40,375 bases of DNA from Mesorhizobium hawassense (GTDB lineage: Bacteria > Pseudomonadota > Alphaproteobacteria > Rhizobiales > Rhizobiaceae): positions 1-40,375 of the forward strand of contig NZ_QMBP01000031.1 of the NCBI RefSeq assembly GCF_003289945.1, read 5' to 3'. A program made the translations under genes and the position numbers. Shown here piece after piece: positions 1 through 7,913 of this stretch. The stretch's first letter is position 1. Each line of letters opens with the position of its first letter. A model generated the notes under the pieces. The model was not told the origin of the DNA. It saw nothing but the letters and a program-made list of their open reading frames with translations, and ran no database searches.

Positions 1-80
1 GAGAGCTATCGGAAGCGAGCCGCCGTCGCCCGCGGCGCCGGTATGCAAAACGTCAACGATCAACCAGAAGACCCGCCCAA

Positions 81-273
81 CCGGTCATCGTAATTGCCGG
101 TGCCGACAACTACTCGCCGCAGATCCGCGGCCGCCTCCCGCCCGTCACGCTGACCCAGCGACAATTACAACTCCGATAATTGTCGCTGGCCAGTTGCCAG
201 ACAACCGACCCGGTGATACCCAAATCACACCACTCGGCGCTGCCTCCCACCGGCCATCATAATCGCCGCCGAC
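81..273. repeat. Direct and inverted repeats, possible resolvase res-like site
   Basis: Two near-identical direct repeats lie at 81-107 and 250-273; the second lacks 3 nt and they share the core CATCRTAATYGCC. Between them is a perfect 13-bp inverted repeat, CCAGCGACAATTA at 155-167 and TAATTGTCGCTGG at 177-189, with a 9-nt spacer. They lie just upstream of a serine-recombinase tail, the usual position of a res site relative to tnpR in Tn3-type elements. The assignment as a res site is inference; the repeats themselves are plain in the sequence. Confidence 0.4.
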
Positions 274-284
274 CGGTCTCCCTA

Positions 285-539
285 ATCGCCGCGCTACAGT
301 TCGAGCGTGATCTGATCCGGGAGAGAACTCGCGCCGGTCTCCAAGCTGCAGGGGAGCGAGGTCGACGCGGCGGCCGGCAAGCTGTCGTCACGCCGGAAAA
401 GCTCGCCAAAGCCCGTCAGCATCTGGCGGCCGGTCTCAATGTTCGCGAAGCCGCCGCGCGCGTGAAAATCGGCAAGACCGCACTCTACCAAGCGCTGAAA
501 GCCGACAAATCAGCCGCATCCACCGCCAAACCGAAATGA
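285..539 (+). pseudogene. Serine recombinase/resolvase, C-terminal remnant
   Basis: The reading frame encodes the end of a Hin/resolvase-type serine recombinase. FERDLIRERTRAGL, the long E-helix typical of the family, is followed by a basic glycine/arginine hinge and a helix-turn-helix DNA-binding domain ending at the TGA at 537-539. About 85 residues remain, where the family has about 180-200; the catalytic N-terminal domain with its Ser is absent, so the protein cannot catalyse recombination. The frame stays open back to about 180 but that part shows no family similarity. It abuts a truncated znuB gene, so this is probably a scar left when a transposon inserted and decayed. Confidence 0.7.
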
Positions 540-591
540 GTTCTTCATACGTTCTCAAAAGTCGGACAGATCCATCACTTTCGTGTCGTGA

Positions 592-843
592 CGCCAGTAC
601 GCCGGCGGCAAGCCCGCCGAGCGTCATTGGTATGATCTGCAGGCCGTAGAGCAAGAAGCCGACCGCCGCGCCCGGCAAGATAGCGTGCGCCATGGCGTCG
701 CCGGTGAGGCTCATGCGGCGGAGCATAAGGAACACACCGACCGGGCAGGCGCTGACCGACAGCATCAACGCGCCCGCCAATGCCCTCTGCATGAAGGCAA
801 ACTCGACGAACGGGGCCACCACGTAGTCATAGAGCGCTTCCAT
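592..843 (-). pseudogene. znuB: Zinc ABC transporter permease ZnuB, 3'-truncated
   Basis: The first 84 codons encode a recognisable start of a ZnuB/ABC-3 family permease: a membrane segment, then the conserved LMLRRMSLTGDAMAHAILPG block and a second hydrophobic segment ending in GVLA. After about position 591 the frame continues to 436 with sequence unlike ZnuB, so the remaining membrane spans (family length about 260-290 residues) are missing. The start ATG at 843 overlaps the end of znuC by 17 bp, as expected for translational coupling. The break falls where recombinase-related DNA begins, so it is probably an insertion or deletion scar. A zinc importer encoded only by this locus would not work. 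Confidence 0.75.
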
Positions 844-1663
844 CACGCAGCACCTCTGCGGTCGGACTGTTCGGCTGCATGTGGTTCTTATGATCATGAT
901 CCTGACCGGGCGCATGAGCGTGTAAACCGCCCTCCTCCGGCCCGCACCATGGCGCGCGGTCATCCCAGGCCTCGTTGAACTGGCGGGCGCGCAGCAGGTT
1001 TTCCGGAGCGAGTGTCTTGCGCGCATCGCCCCAGGCGATGGGGCGCCGCGCCAACAAAAGGGCTTCGGGAAAATGCTGCCGCACCAGATCGAGATCGTGC
1101 ACGACCACCATGATCGTGCGCTTCTCGTTATGCCAGCGCTTGATCAGTTCGATCAGATCCGCCAGCGTCCGGGCATCGATGGCATTGAACGGCTCGTCGA
1201 GCAGGATCAGGTCGGCATCCTGGACAAGCACACGGGCAAACATCGCCCGCTGCAGCTGGCCACCCGACAGCGTGTCGATCGGCCGCCTGTCAAAACCTTC
1301 AAGTCCGACGGCTGATAGCGCCGTCGCAACTGCCTCGCGATCCTCGCCACGATGCCGGCCGAGGAGTCCGCGTCGGGACCAGAGACCGAGCGAGACCAGG
1401 TCGACCACCCGCGCCGGAAAGGAACGGTCGAGCTCCGATTGCTGCGGCAGGTATGCAAGACTCACGTTCGACGCTACCCTGCAGGCGCCGGACATCGGCT
1501 TTAGCACACCGACGATCCCCTTCATCAGGGTCGACTTGCCCGAGCCGTTGGCGCCGACGACGGCCGTCAGGGATCCTGCACGGACGACACCGCTGAGATG
1601 ATGGACGGCCGGGTGGCTGTTGTAGCCGAGTGTCAGGTTTTCAAAAGTTACGCAGGCAGACAT
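827..1663 (-). CDS. znuC: Zinc/manganese ABC transporter ATP-binding protein ZnuC-like
   Basis: A 278-residue ABC ATPase with Walker A GANGSGKST (37-45), a Q-loop in YLPQQ (71-75), the signature LSGGQLQR (132-139), Walker B LILLDEP (152-158) and the switch His in VVVHD (186-190). Overall similarity is to metal-importing ABC-3 ATPases. The C-terminal tail is His-rich (about 248-261, HAHAPGQDHDHKNH), common in zinc-handling proteins. It is the first gene of a leftward operon with truncated znuB. A Zur-like box at 1711-1729 lies 48 bp upstream of the ATG, so repression by Zur when zinc is plentiful is expected. No periplasmic ZnuA is encoded in the window. Zinc rather than manganese is inferred from the zur/COG0523 neighbours. 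Confidence 0.85.
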   Translation of the reverse strand: MSACVTFENLTLGYNSHPAVHHLSGVVRAGSLTAVVGANGSGKSTLMKGIVGVLKPMSGACRVASNVSLAYLPQQSELDRSFPARVVDLVSLGLWSRRGLLGRHRGEDREAVATALSAVGLEGFDRRPIDTLSGGQLQRAMFARVLVQDADLILLDEPFNAIDARTLADLIELIKRWHNEKRTIMVVVHDLDLVRQHFPEALLLARRPIAWGDARKTLAPENLLRARQFNEAWDDRAPWCGPEEGGLHAHAPGQDHDHKNHMQPNSPTAEVLRDGSAL

Positions 1664-1710
1664 GCAATCGATCCCGCCGAAGCGTGCTGCCTCGGCTCTT
1701 GACGATCGAC

Positions 1711-1729
1711 GACGTTATGTTATTACGTT
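1711..1729 (-). promoter_or_regulatory. Zur box of znuC promoter
   Basis: Read on the minus strand this is AACGTAATAACATAACGTC, an imperfect AT-rich palindrome. It agrees at 15 of 19 positions with the box at 1742-1760 and resembles the palindromes known for alphaproteobacterial Zur. It sits between the divergent znuC and zur genes, upstream of znuC. Function is inferred. Confidence 0.6.
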
Positions 1730-1741
1730 CGTCCAAATGAA

Positions 1742-1760
1742 AACGTTATAACCTAACATG
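1742..1760 (+). promoter_or_regulatory. Zur box overlapping zur start codon
   Basis: AACGTTATAACCTAACATG contains the perfect inner palindrome GTTATAAC at 1745-1752 and ends in the ATG at 1758-1760. Its overlap with the start codon suggests that Zur represses its own operon by blocking transcription at or next to the start point. It also implies a leaderless or very short-leader mRNA, since no Shine-Dalgarno sequence can precede the ATG here. Confidence 0.6.
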
Positions 1761-2186
1761 ATGGATGCTCCCCACATAGCCCCAACCGTCGTGCCGAACC
1801 GTCGCCATGGGCGCAATCGACAACTTGTGCTCGACGCGTTGGAACAGGCGCAAAAACCCATGAGCGCCTATGAGCTGCTCGCGTTCTTACGCGAGGACGG
1901 GCTGCGTTCTCCGCTGCAGGTCTATCGCGCCCTCGAGCAACTGATAGATGATGGCGCGGTCCACAAGATCGAGAGCCTCAGCGCGTTCGCGCTCTGCTCA
2001 CATGCCGACTGCAGTCATGACAGCCATGCGGCTTTCGCGATCTGCAGGGTGTGCGGCCGGACCCAGGAGCTGCACCATCCCGAGCTCAATCGCTTGCTGC
2101 GGAAGATTGCCAGGAAGGAAGGTTTTCGCACCACCGCGACCACGGTCGAGCTAGCGGGTTTCTGCGAGAACTGCGCCCATGCGTAA
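1758..2186 (+). CDS. zur: Fur-family zinc uptake regulator Zur
   Basis: A 142-residue Fur-superfamily repressor. An N-terminal winged helix (about 15-70, with RQLVLDALEQ and MSAYELLAFLR) is followed by a dimerisation/metal domain with the structural zinc pairs CRVCG and CENC. The Cys/His-rich stretch CSHADCSHDSH at the hinge resembles the regulatory metal site of Zur proteins. It diverges from znuC and leads an operon with two COG0523 GTPases; its stop overlaps the next start. The first helix requires a start at 1758 or the adjacent ATG at 1761; there is no ribosome-binding site and a Zur-like box covers the start, so autoregulation and leaderless translation are likely. Fur itself is a less likely identity given the zinc neighbours. 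Confidence 0.85.
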   Translation: MMDAPHIAPTVVPNRRHGRNRQLVLDALEQAQKPMSAYELLAFLREDGLRSPLQVYRALEQLIDDGAVHKIESLSAFALCSHADCSHDSHAAFAICRVCGRTQELHHPELNRLLRKIARKEGFRTTATTVELAGFCENCAHA

Positions 2187-3354
2187 GGTCCCGGTCTTCG
2201 TGCTGACCGGCTTCCTGGGGGCCGGCAAGTCCACGCTTCTCAACCGCTTGCTCGACGATCCGGCGTTTGCCGGCACCGCGGTAATCATCAACGAATTCGG
2301 CGATGTGGCTCTAGATCAGGATCTTGTTCGCATCGGCAAGACCGAGATCGCGCGCACCACCACCGGATGCCTCTGCTGCACCATCGGCAGCGATCTTCGC
2401 TCCTCCCTGCACGAACTTCACGTCCTTGCCCATATCGGCGAAATTGCCTTCGACCGGGTCATTGTCGAGACCACCGGCCTGGCCGACCCGGCGCCGCTGG
2501 TGAACCAGCTGATCCCGTGCGGCGCCGCCGCTACGGGCTTGCGCGACCATGTCGTCGCCAAAGCCTTCGAGCTCGCCGGCATCATCACCCTGGTCGACAC
2601 TGTGACTGGCGAGATCTCGATCGAGAACCATTTCGAGGCCGTCAAGCAGATTGCCTTCTCCGACCGTATCGTGCTCACCAAGACGGATCTTGCGCACGAC
2701 CCGGCGTCGCTCCGCGACATCGACGCTCTAAAGAAGAGGCTCAGCACGCTGAATCGGAGCGCATCTGTCGTCGATGCCAAGCACCCGGATTTTTCTCTGT
2801 CCTCGCTGTTCCAGCCGCGCGATTACGCTCCGGCCTCATTAGGCGGCGATGTGATTGGCTGGCTCGCATTGGAAGAGGCGATCCGCGACGACCACGTCCA
2901 CAGTGTGGTAAAGACCGTCGAGACGGCTAGCACCCCGCCGTTCGAACGGCATGGCGCACGCATTCGCACGTTCTCAATCACCCGGACCGAGCCAGCGTCA
3001 CCGGCGGCTTTCGGGAAGTTTCTGAACCTCCTGACACTCTCGGCCGGCCCTCGGCTGCTCCGGGTCAAGGGGCTGCTCCAGGATCGGGACGATCCGGAAC
3101 GGCCGCGCGTCATTCATGCTGTCCAGCACGCCGTTTTCCCGACAACGATCCTCGATTCTTGGCCGAGCGAGGATCGCAGGACCCGCGTCGTCTTCATCAC
3201 CGACGGAATCGATCCGGAGCCGGTCCGGCAGCTGTTCGAGGCGGCGCTCGCAAATCGACCCAGGAAGGCGAGACGCGCGCTGGGAGCCCTTTCTACCATG
3301 GCCGAAACCTTCCGGTCCGGCGCGAGCCAACTGGCACGCGCGCTGACCGGCTGA
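2179..3354 (+). CDS. G3E-family (COG0523/CobW) GTPase, first copy
   Basis: A 391-residue P-loop GTPase of the COG0523 group: Walker A GFLGAGKST (11-19), the metal-binding GCLCC (63-67) that defines G3E metallochaperones, ETTGLADPAP, and TKTD for guanine recognition, then a CobW C-terminal domain in the last third. Known members deliver zinc or another metal to client enzymes, several under Zur control. The start ATG overlaps the zur stop by 8 bp, so the two are cotranscribed. It lacks the His-rich linker of the second copy at 3380-4384, which suggests a different metal affinity or client. The specific client cannot be read from the sequence. Confidence 0.85.
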   Translation: MRKVPVFVLTGFLGAGKSTLLNRLLDDPAFAGTAVIINEFGDVALDQDLVRIGKTEIARTTTGCLCCTIGSDLRSSLHELHVLAHIGEIAFDRVIVETTGLADPAPLVNQLIPCGAAATGLRDHVVAKAFELAGIITLVDTVTGEISIENHFEAVKQIAFSDRIVLTKTDLAHDPASLRDIDALKKRLSTLNRSASVVDAKHPDFSLSSLFQPRDYAPASLGGDVIGWLALEEAIRDDHVHSVVKTVETASTPPFERHGARIRTFSITRTEPASPAAFGKFLNLLTLSAGPRLLRVKGLLQDRDDPERPRVIHAVQHAVFPTTILDSWPSEDRRTRVVFITDGIDPEPVRQLFEAALANRPRKARRALGALSTMAETFRSGASQLARALTG

Positions 3355-3379
3355 CCACCACGACATAGGAGACGATCAT

Positions 3380-4384
3380 ATGTCTGCCCCGACCGCCACA
3401 CAAACACCCGTCACGGTTCTCACCGGCTATCTCGGCGCCGGCAAGACCACTCTGCTCAACCGCATCCTCTCTGAGCAGCACGGCAAGAAATACGCCGTCA
3501 TTGTCAACGAGTTCGGCGAGGTCGGCATCGACAACGACCTGATCGTCGATGCCGACGAGGAAGTGTTCGAGATGAACAATGGCTGTATCTGCTGTACGGT
3601 GCGCGGCGATCTGATCCGCATCATCGAAGGTCTGATGCGGCGCAAGGATCGCTTCGAGGCGATCCTCATCGAGACGACCGGCCTTGCCGACCCCGCGCCC
3701 GTCGCTCAGACCTTCTTTGTCGACGACGAGGTGCGCAGCAAGACCAAGCTTGACGCCATCGTCACTGTCGTCGACGCAAAGCATCTTCTCGGTGAGATCG
3801 ATCAGGCGCACGAAGCGCAGGAGCAGCTCGCCTTCGCCGACTTTGTTGTCCTGAACAAGACCGATCTGGTCTCGGCCGAGGAACTGGTTGCCGTCGAGGC
3901 TCGCATCCGTAGGATCAATCCGACCGCCATGATCAAGCAGTCCACACGCTGCGACGTGCCGCTCGACCAAGTTCTCGGTCGTGGTGGATTCGATCTCGAC
4001 CGTGTGCTGGAGATCGAGCCCGATTTCCTCGATGGCGACCACGATCATGAGCACGACGACCACGTCACGAGTTTCTCGCTGGTGACAGACCGGCCGCTCG
4101 ACCCCAGGAAATTCCTGCCCTGGGTCGAAATGATCACCCAGCGCTTCGGCATGGATATGCTGCGCATGAAGGGCATCCTTGCGTTCGACGATGACGATGA
4201 CCGCTTCGTGGTGCAGGCCGTGCACATGCTGCTGGAAGGCGGCCATCAGCGGGCTTGGAAGAAGAATGAGCCTCGCGTCAGCCGTCTCGTTTTTATTGGC
4301 CGCAACCTGCCGAAAGACATCATCGAGGACGGGTTCATGAAGTGCCGCGTCAAGCCGGAGCGTATCGCGGCTTTGAGCGCTTAG
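3380..4384 (+). CDS. G3E-family (COG0523) zinc GTPase, second copy with His-rich linker
   Basis: A 334-residue GTPase with Walker A GYLGAGKTT (16-24), GCICC (68-72), ETTGLADPAPV, and NKTD near 159-162. An acidic His-rich stretch HDHEHDDH (221-228) joins the GTPase part to the CobW C-terminal domain; such linkers bind zinc in ZigA/YeiR-like proteins. It follows the first copy after 25 bp and has a clear ribosome-binding site (AGGAGA before the ATG). Two different COG0523 proteins behind one Zur box suggest a division of labour during zinc starvation; that is inference. It is about 36 percent GTPase-domain-like to its neighbour by eye rather than a recent duplicate. Confidence 0.87.
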   Translation: MSAPTATQTPVTVLTGYLGAGKTTLLNRILSEQHGKKYAVIVNEFGEVGIDNDLIVDADEEVFEMNNGCICCTVRGDLIRIIEGLMRRKDRFEAILIETTGLADPAPVAQTFFVDDEVRSKTKLDAIVTVVDAKHLLGEIDQAHEAQEQLAFADFVVLNKTDLVSAEELVAVEARIRRINPTAMIKQSTRCDVPLDQVLGRGGFDLDRVLEIEPDFLDGDHDHEHDDHVTSFSLVTDRPLDPRKFLPWVEMITQRFGMDMLRMKGILAFDDDDDRFVVQAVHMLLEGGHQRAWKKNEPRVSRLVFIGRNLPKDIIEDGFMKCRVKPERIAALSA

Positions 4385-4451
4385 GACGACACCGCAAACG
4401 TGCGACCCGCCAAACTCCACCAGACCCTCAATTACCGGAGATGCGACAGCG

Positions 4452-4724
4452 ATGAACCGCCTAGCGAACCCGCTCGCGCCGCGCCGGGCGCTGCCCGAAA
4501 AGACCCGGCAGATCAAGGAATGGACTCGCGAGCTATTCAAGCTCGATGATGCGGTCGTCGTCGCGATCACCGAGCTGGCTTGCCGTGACGAGGATTGTCC
4601 AGACATTGAGACTGTCATCGGCATCATGCGTCCGGGCGAGAAGATCGAAACGCGGCGGATCCACAAGCCCATTGCAGACGTCGAACGGTTGGATTTCGCA
4701 GCCTGGACCGAGCCGCCGAGCTGA
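4452..4724 (+). CDS. Small conserved Cys-containing protein of the Zur operon
   Basis: A 90-residue soluble protein without signal peptide or membrane segment. The middle carries ELACRDEDCPDIETV, with two cysteines five residues apart that could bind metal or form a disulphide, followed by an IHKP motif. I recall similar small proteins beside COG0523 GTPases but know no assigned function. It lies 67 bp behind the second GTPase in the same direction and is probably in the Zur-controlled operon. A metal-donor or client role is a guess from context. Confidence 0.65.
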   Translation: MNRLANPLAPRRALPEKTRQIKEWTRELFKLDDAVVVAITELACRDEDCPDIETVIGIMRPGEKIETRRIHKPIADVERLDFAAWTEPPS

Positions 4725-4927
4725 GAGCGCCTGGCCCGCTCGTAAGCGGCGGTATCGTTACAGTAAGCGCGATCGATGAACTTTATGCGTCGCGTGCGGC
4801 GCATCGGCCCGGTTCCATCGAGCGCTTCTGCGTCATGGGTCAAGACCTTTATCAAGCGGCGATCCTGTTGGCTGCTTCCACGTGGCGACCGACTCGTGCC
4901 TGAAACCAAAGTGACGGGAGCCTGTAC

Positions 4928-5809
4928 ATGGCGTTCGACGTGATCATCATCGGCGGCAGCTATTCCGGAATGGCCGCGGCGTTGCAGTTGCTCCGGGCGC
5001 GCCGACAGGTTCTCATCGTCGAGGCCGAACAGCGGCGTAACCGCTTCTCCAGCCATTCCCAAGGCTTCCTGACCCAGGACGGTGTTGATCCTGGCGAAAT
5101 CGCAAGGCGAGCGCGCGAGCAGCTGTCAAGATATGAAACACTCAACTGGATCGACGGCACAGCCGAACGCGCGGAAGGAATGCGCGGGTCCTTCAAGGTG
5201 ACGCTCGCTGGCGGGCATGAGGCTGAAGGCAGCCGCCTGCTGTTTGCGACAGGCGTTTCCGATACGCTGCCGCAAGTCGAGGGGCTCGTAGAGCGATGGG
5301 GCCGAAGCGTCTTTCAGTGCCCCTACTGCGACGGGTACGAGTTAATGCAAGGCAATCTTGGTGTCATCGCCACGGGCCCAGATTCGTTGCACCAGGCCCA
5401 GTTTCTACCGGAGTGGGGAAAGGTCACGCTGATGACGAACGGGATCCTGGAGCTCAGCAGCGACGAGCGCTCCGCGCTGGCGAAGCGTGGCGTGGAGATT
5501 GAGGAGAGGTCGATCAGGCGGGTGGAAGGAGAAGCCGATGTGCGACTGTCTGATGGCCGGCTTCGGACTTTCGCCGGGCTGTTTACAACATCGCGCTGCC
5601 GCCCTGCAACGCCAGTTGCAGAGCAGTTGGGCTGCGAACTTGAGGAGACGCCCTTCGGATCACAGATCAAGACCGACCTACAGAAGGAGACAACCGTAGC
5701 CGGAGCGTTCGCCTGCGGCGACGTGGCGCGTGTCCCGCATTCGGTCTCACTGGCGGTGGGAGACGGCGCATGGGCGGGCACGCACGTTCACCGCTCACTG
5801 GTGATTTAG
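4928..5809 (+). CDS. Thioredoxin-reductase-like FAD/NAD(P) oxidoreductase
   Basis: A 293-residue two-dinucleotide-domain flavoprotein. The FAD-binding GGSYSG (9-14) is at the N terminus, the redox-active pair is CPYCDG (131-136, where TrxB usually has CATCDG), an ATG turn closes the NAD(P) domain, and GDVAR (264-268) near the C terminus contacts FAD. The length suits the small TrxB-like class and the start has a good ribosome-binding site (GGGAG, 8 nt before the ATG). The substrate is unknown: it could reduce a thioredoxin or act directly on a small disulphide. It follows the zinc-starvation genes after 203 bp and may have its own promoter. It is cytosolic. Confidence 0.83.
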   Translation: MAFDVIIIGGSYSGMAAALQLLRARRQVLIVEAEQRRNRFSSHSQGFLTQDGVDPGEIARRAREQLSRYETLNWIDGTAERAEGMRGSFKVTLAGGHEAEGSRLLFATGVSDTLPQVEGLVERWGRSVFQCPYCDGYELMQGNLGVIATGPDSLHQAQFLPEWGKVTLMTNGILELSSDERSALAKRGVEIEERSIRRVEGEADVRLSDGRLRTFAGLFTTSRCRPATPVAEQLGCELEETPFGSQIKTDLQKETTVAGAFACGDVARVPHSVSLAVGDGAWAGTHVHRSLVI

Positions 5810-6024
5810 GCTCGCATTTGCTGGACTGAGGTAGCGGCCGGTCAAAACGCATCCGCCAGCTCCTCAGCGGCAGCCTGTCCGCCCCAGCTCAGACCATGAC
5901 CACGCCAAACCGCGATCAACTCTCCGGGCCACCCCTTGAAGCCGCCGCTCGGAGCCTAACAAATGTCATCTGGCCGTCGGCTTCAGGGTGTAGATCGTCA
6001 ACCCGAAGGACAGGCGCCTTCTAA

Positions 6025-6195
6025 ATGACAACGCGATCAACGATCATCACGTGTATCTCGTGCGGAAAAAAGCTGCCCCGTGCAGCGATACGCTGCCCTT
6101 GGTGCAGCTCGCCTTTTCCCGAACCGCTGCCGCAACGTCGCACCATAAACAGGGGTGAGCCACAGTCTGCGGTCTCCTCGGGGAATTCTTCGTAG
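6025..6195 (+). CDS. Possible 56-residue zinc-ribbon protein
   Basis: ATG at 6025, TAG at 6193-6195. The translation has two knuckles, CISC at residues 10-13 and CPWC at 24-27, separated by ten residues with basic side chains (GKKLPRAAIR), the pattern of a small treble-clef or zinc-ribbon domain. The C-terminal half is rich in Pro, Ser and Arg. A GAAGGA lies about 15 nt before the ATG, somewhat far for a ribosome-binding site. It is short, so chance cannot be excluded, but two in-frame CxxC pairs in an otherwise noncoding region just downstream of a zinc-starvation cluster make it worth noting. Confidence 0.4.
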   Translation: MTTRSTIITCISCGKKLPRAAIRCPWCSSPFPEPLPQRRTINRGEPQSAVSSGNSS

Positions 6196-6233
6196 AACGA
6201 AAGTTTGCCGCGCGAAGTGGGGTAATTCCAGTG

Positions 6234-6657
6234 TGGCGTCCAGAATTATCTGTCGCAGTCCGGAATTAAGTCAGGACGTCGCTGTCGCGCGCAAGTTACC
6301 TACGCTGAGATTCTGACGCCGTCTGTCTCAAGGGATTGCGGGGGAAGTACAGAGCTGACTCTTGGTCCATAGGGCTGCTGCTTCGGTTTACCAATCCTGG
6401 GTTTGTGGGTTGACCAATCCGTTGCCGATCGCAAGCGGGTTGACCAATAGAGGCGCTTAAATTCTACGCTAGTCCAATCACTTAACGCCAATCCAGAATT
6501 AGCTGTGATTGGGGCCATTGGTAAACCCGGTCTTTGGATCGGCAACCCTATGCGCGACCTGAAAAACTCTTTGTTTTCAATGGTATAGGCGGAACACCCG
6601 CGGCCCATAATTCCGGACTGGTAAACCGCACGAAATGCCAAATAATTCCGGACATCA
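6234..6657. mobile_element. Repeat-rich, non-autonomous transposon-like element (about 424 bp)
   Basis: The ends form an imperfect 16-bp inverted repeat: TGGCGTCCAGAATTAT at 6234-6249 against the reverse complement of 6642-6657 (TGATGTCCGGAATTAT). The core CCRGAATTA recurs at 6240, 6260 and 6493 (plus strand) and at 6608 and 6643 (minus strand), with a variant at 6223-6231. A second motif, GGTTKACCAAT, occurs at 6385, 6408 and 6438, inverted at 6517-6527 and in variant form at 6618-6627. A 10-bp inverted repeat, GTTGCCGATC at 6421-6430 and 6537-6546, lies inside. Several transposase-binding sites at both ends starting with TG is the style of Mu/Tn7/Tn5053-like elements. There is no transposase gene inside, and no clean target duplication is visible. 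Confidence 0.45.
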
Positions 6658-6874
6658 TACCAGAGTGCCTTTTATGCGACTATTGACGCACAGATCGTGA
6701 ACGTGGGAAGGCGCGCAGGCGTGTTGATGTCGATCGACTCAATGCCAAATTCGTGCCAGATGCGGTCATTGGCACGGCAAAATGGCCCAGCCTTGAGCAC
6801 TCTTTGACAAACGCAACGCTGGATCGTCCGATAAGCCTCAACTTTGGATGAAGGGCTCGTGAGCGCGAACCTGC

Positions 6875-7858
6875 ATGAATTTCCAATACAGCACTGAAGA
6901 TTGCGATGTGGCTGACGAGGATCGGCTAAAGCAATATCGTGAGAAGCGCGCCGAATGGCTCTACATGCTCACAGGTGACCCCGACCACGCCGTCTGGAAA
7001 CAGATCACGGCGATGCTTTGGAACGACGCAGTTTTCCGAGTAGCCAATGAATCTCGGCGACTGTCACGGTTGGGTGGCTACAAGTCATCAGCGCGAAATT
7101 GGTCCATTGCTCAGTTCATGGATCAAGGCTTCGTCGCCGTACAGAGTCTGTCGATCCGCAGGCTGATGGACAAGGCGGCGTCGAAGCCTGCACGGCAGGT
7201 CATCTCATTGCGCCGAGTGCTCGATGACATCAAAGTACACCGCGAACTCATCACGCGAGAGAATTATGTCGCCTACGATGGCCTACCATATGATCCAGAA
7301 CCCGGCGAACGCGCCTACATAGAGAGCTTCGTCAAACGTGGCGGTGACGCCCATACACAGTGGTTGCCGACAACAGGACCACAGGCGTGGTCAGTTTCGC
7401 AAATGGTCCACGAACGCTTCGACAAGTTATCCGGAGTCACGCGCGATCAGCGATCGCGGAGTGATGTCATCGCTGATGACGTGTTTGACAAAATAGAGGC
7501 CATGCTGACTAGAAGCGGGTGGCAAGACATTGCCGAGTTCGGCAACAAGTTCATTGCTCATGCCGCCGACGCGCATTCGCGCAGCACCTTGTTGGACGGT
7601 CAGAACGGCTTCTCGCTCGACAAGCTTGCGCGCTGCCATGAGGGCATTTGCCGCGCCGCGACTGCGATATACGGCCCCATCCTGTGGGAGGGATCGAGCG
7701 GGTTGCTCCCCATCCCCCAATTCAATCATTTCGACAATCTTGAGGCCGCATGGCTACTGCCTCAGGATATCGAAACGCTTTCCGCATTTTGGGATGCGCA
7801 TGTCGAAAATGTCGAGTCCTGGACTGAGGGTGATCCGCTCGAAGAAAAGCCAAACTGA
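6875..7858 (+). CDS. AbiU2-like HEPN-family protein (putative abortive infection)
   Basis: A 327-residue soluble protein. The arrangement of helical segments, including SIRRLMDKA and SLRRVLDDIK in the first half and the late motif FGNKFIAHAAD, resembles AbiU2-type HEPN proteins, in which a K/R...H motif forms a ribonuclease-like centre. The similarity is weak and I cannot confirm a catalytic Arg. It stands alone on the plus strand, converges with the CBASS operon (56 bp between the stops), and has no obvious ribosome-binding site. Its place at the edge of a CBASS locus supports a defence role. It could also be an uncharacterised helical protein with no nuclease activity. Confidence 0.5.
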   Translation: MNFQYSTEDCDVADEDRLKQYREKRAEWLYMLTGDPDHAVWKQITAMLWNDAVFRVANESRRLSRLGGYKSSARNWSIAQFMDQGFVAVQSLSIRRLMDKAASKPARQVISLRRVLDDIKVHRELITRENYVAYDGLPYDPEPGERAYIESFVKRGGDAHTQWLPTTGPQAWSVSQMVHERFDKLSGVTRDQRSRSDVIADDVFDKIEAMLTRSGWQDIAEFGNKFIAHAADAHSRSTLLDGQNGFSLDKLARCHEGICRAATAIYGPILWEGSSGLLPIPQFNHFDNLEAAWLLPQDIETLSAFWDAHVENVESWTEGDPLEEKPN

Positions 7859-7913
7859 CAACAGCCGGTCCTTCCCTCTGCCGCTCTCAGGGAGAAGCCA
7901 TAAAGCACGCTGG

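Larger units (their letters stand above)
5810..6874. other. Largely noncoding region with a small ORF and a transposon-like element
   Basis: About 1.06 kb between the flavoprotein and the AbiU2-like gene. I see a possible 56-residue zinc-ribbon gene at 6025-6195 and a repeat-rich element at about 6234-6657. Other open frames here, such as 6300-6641 on the minus strand, run through the repeats and look accidental. Nothing else is recognisable. Confidence 0.6.

Noticed and set aside
3293..5062. 589-codon open frame on the minus strand
   Set aside because: Antisense to the second COG0523 GTPase and the small Cys protein; no motif and unlike any family.
6300..6641. 113-codon open frame on the minus strand
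   Set aside because: It runs through the repeat-rich element and contains several copies of its motifs; no protein character.
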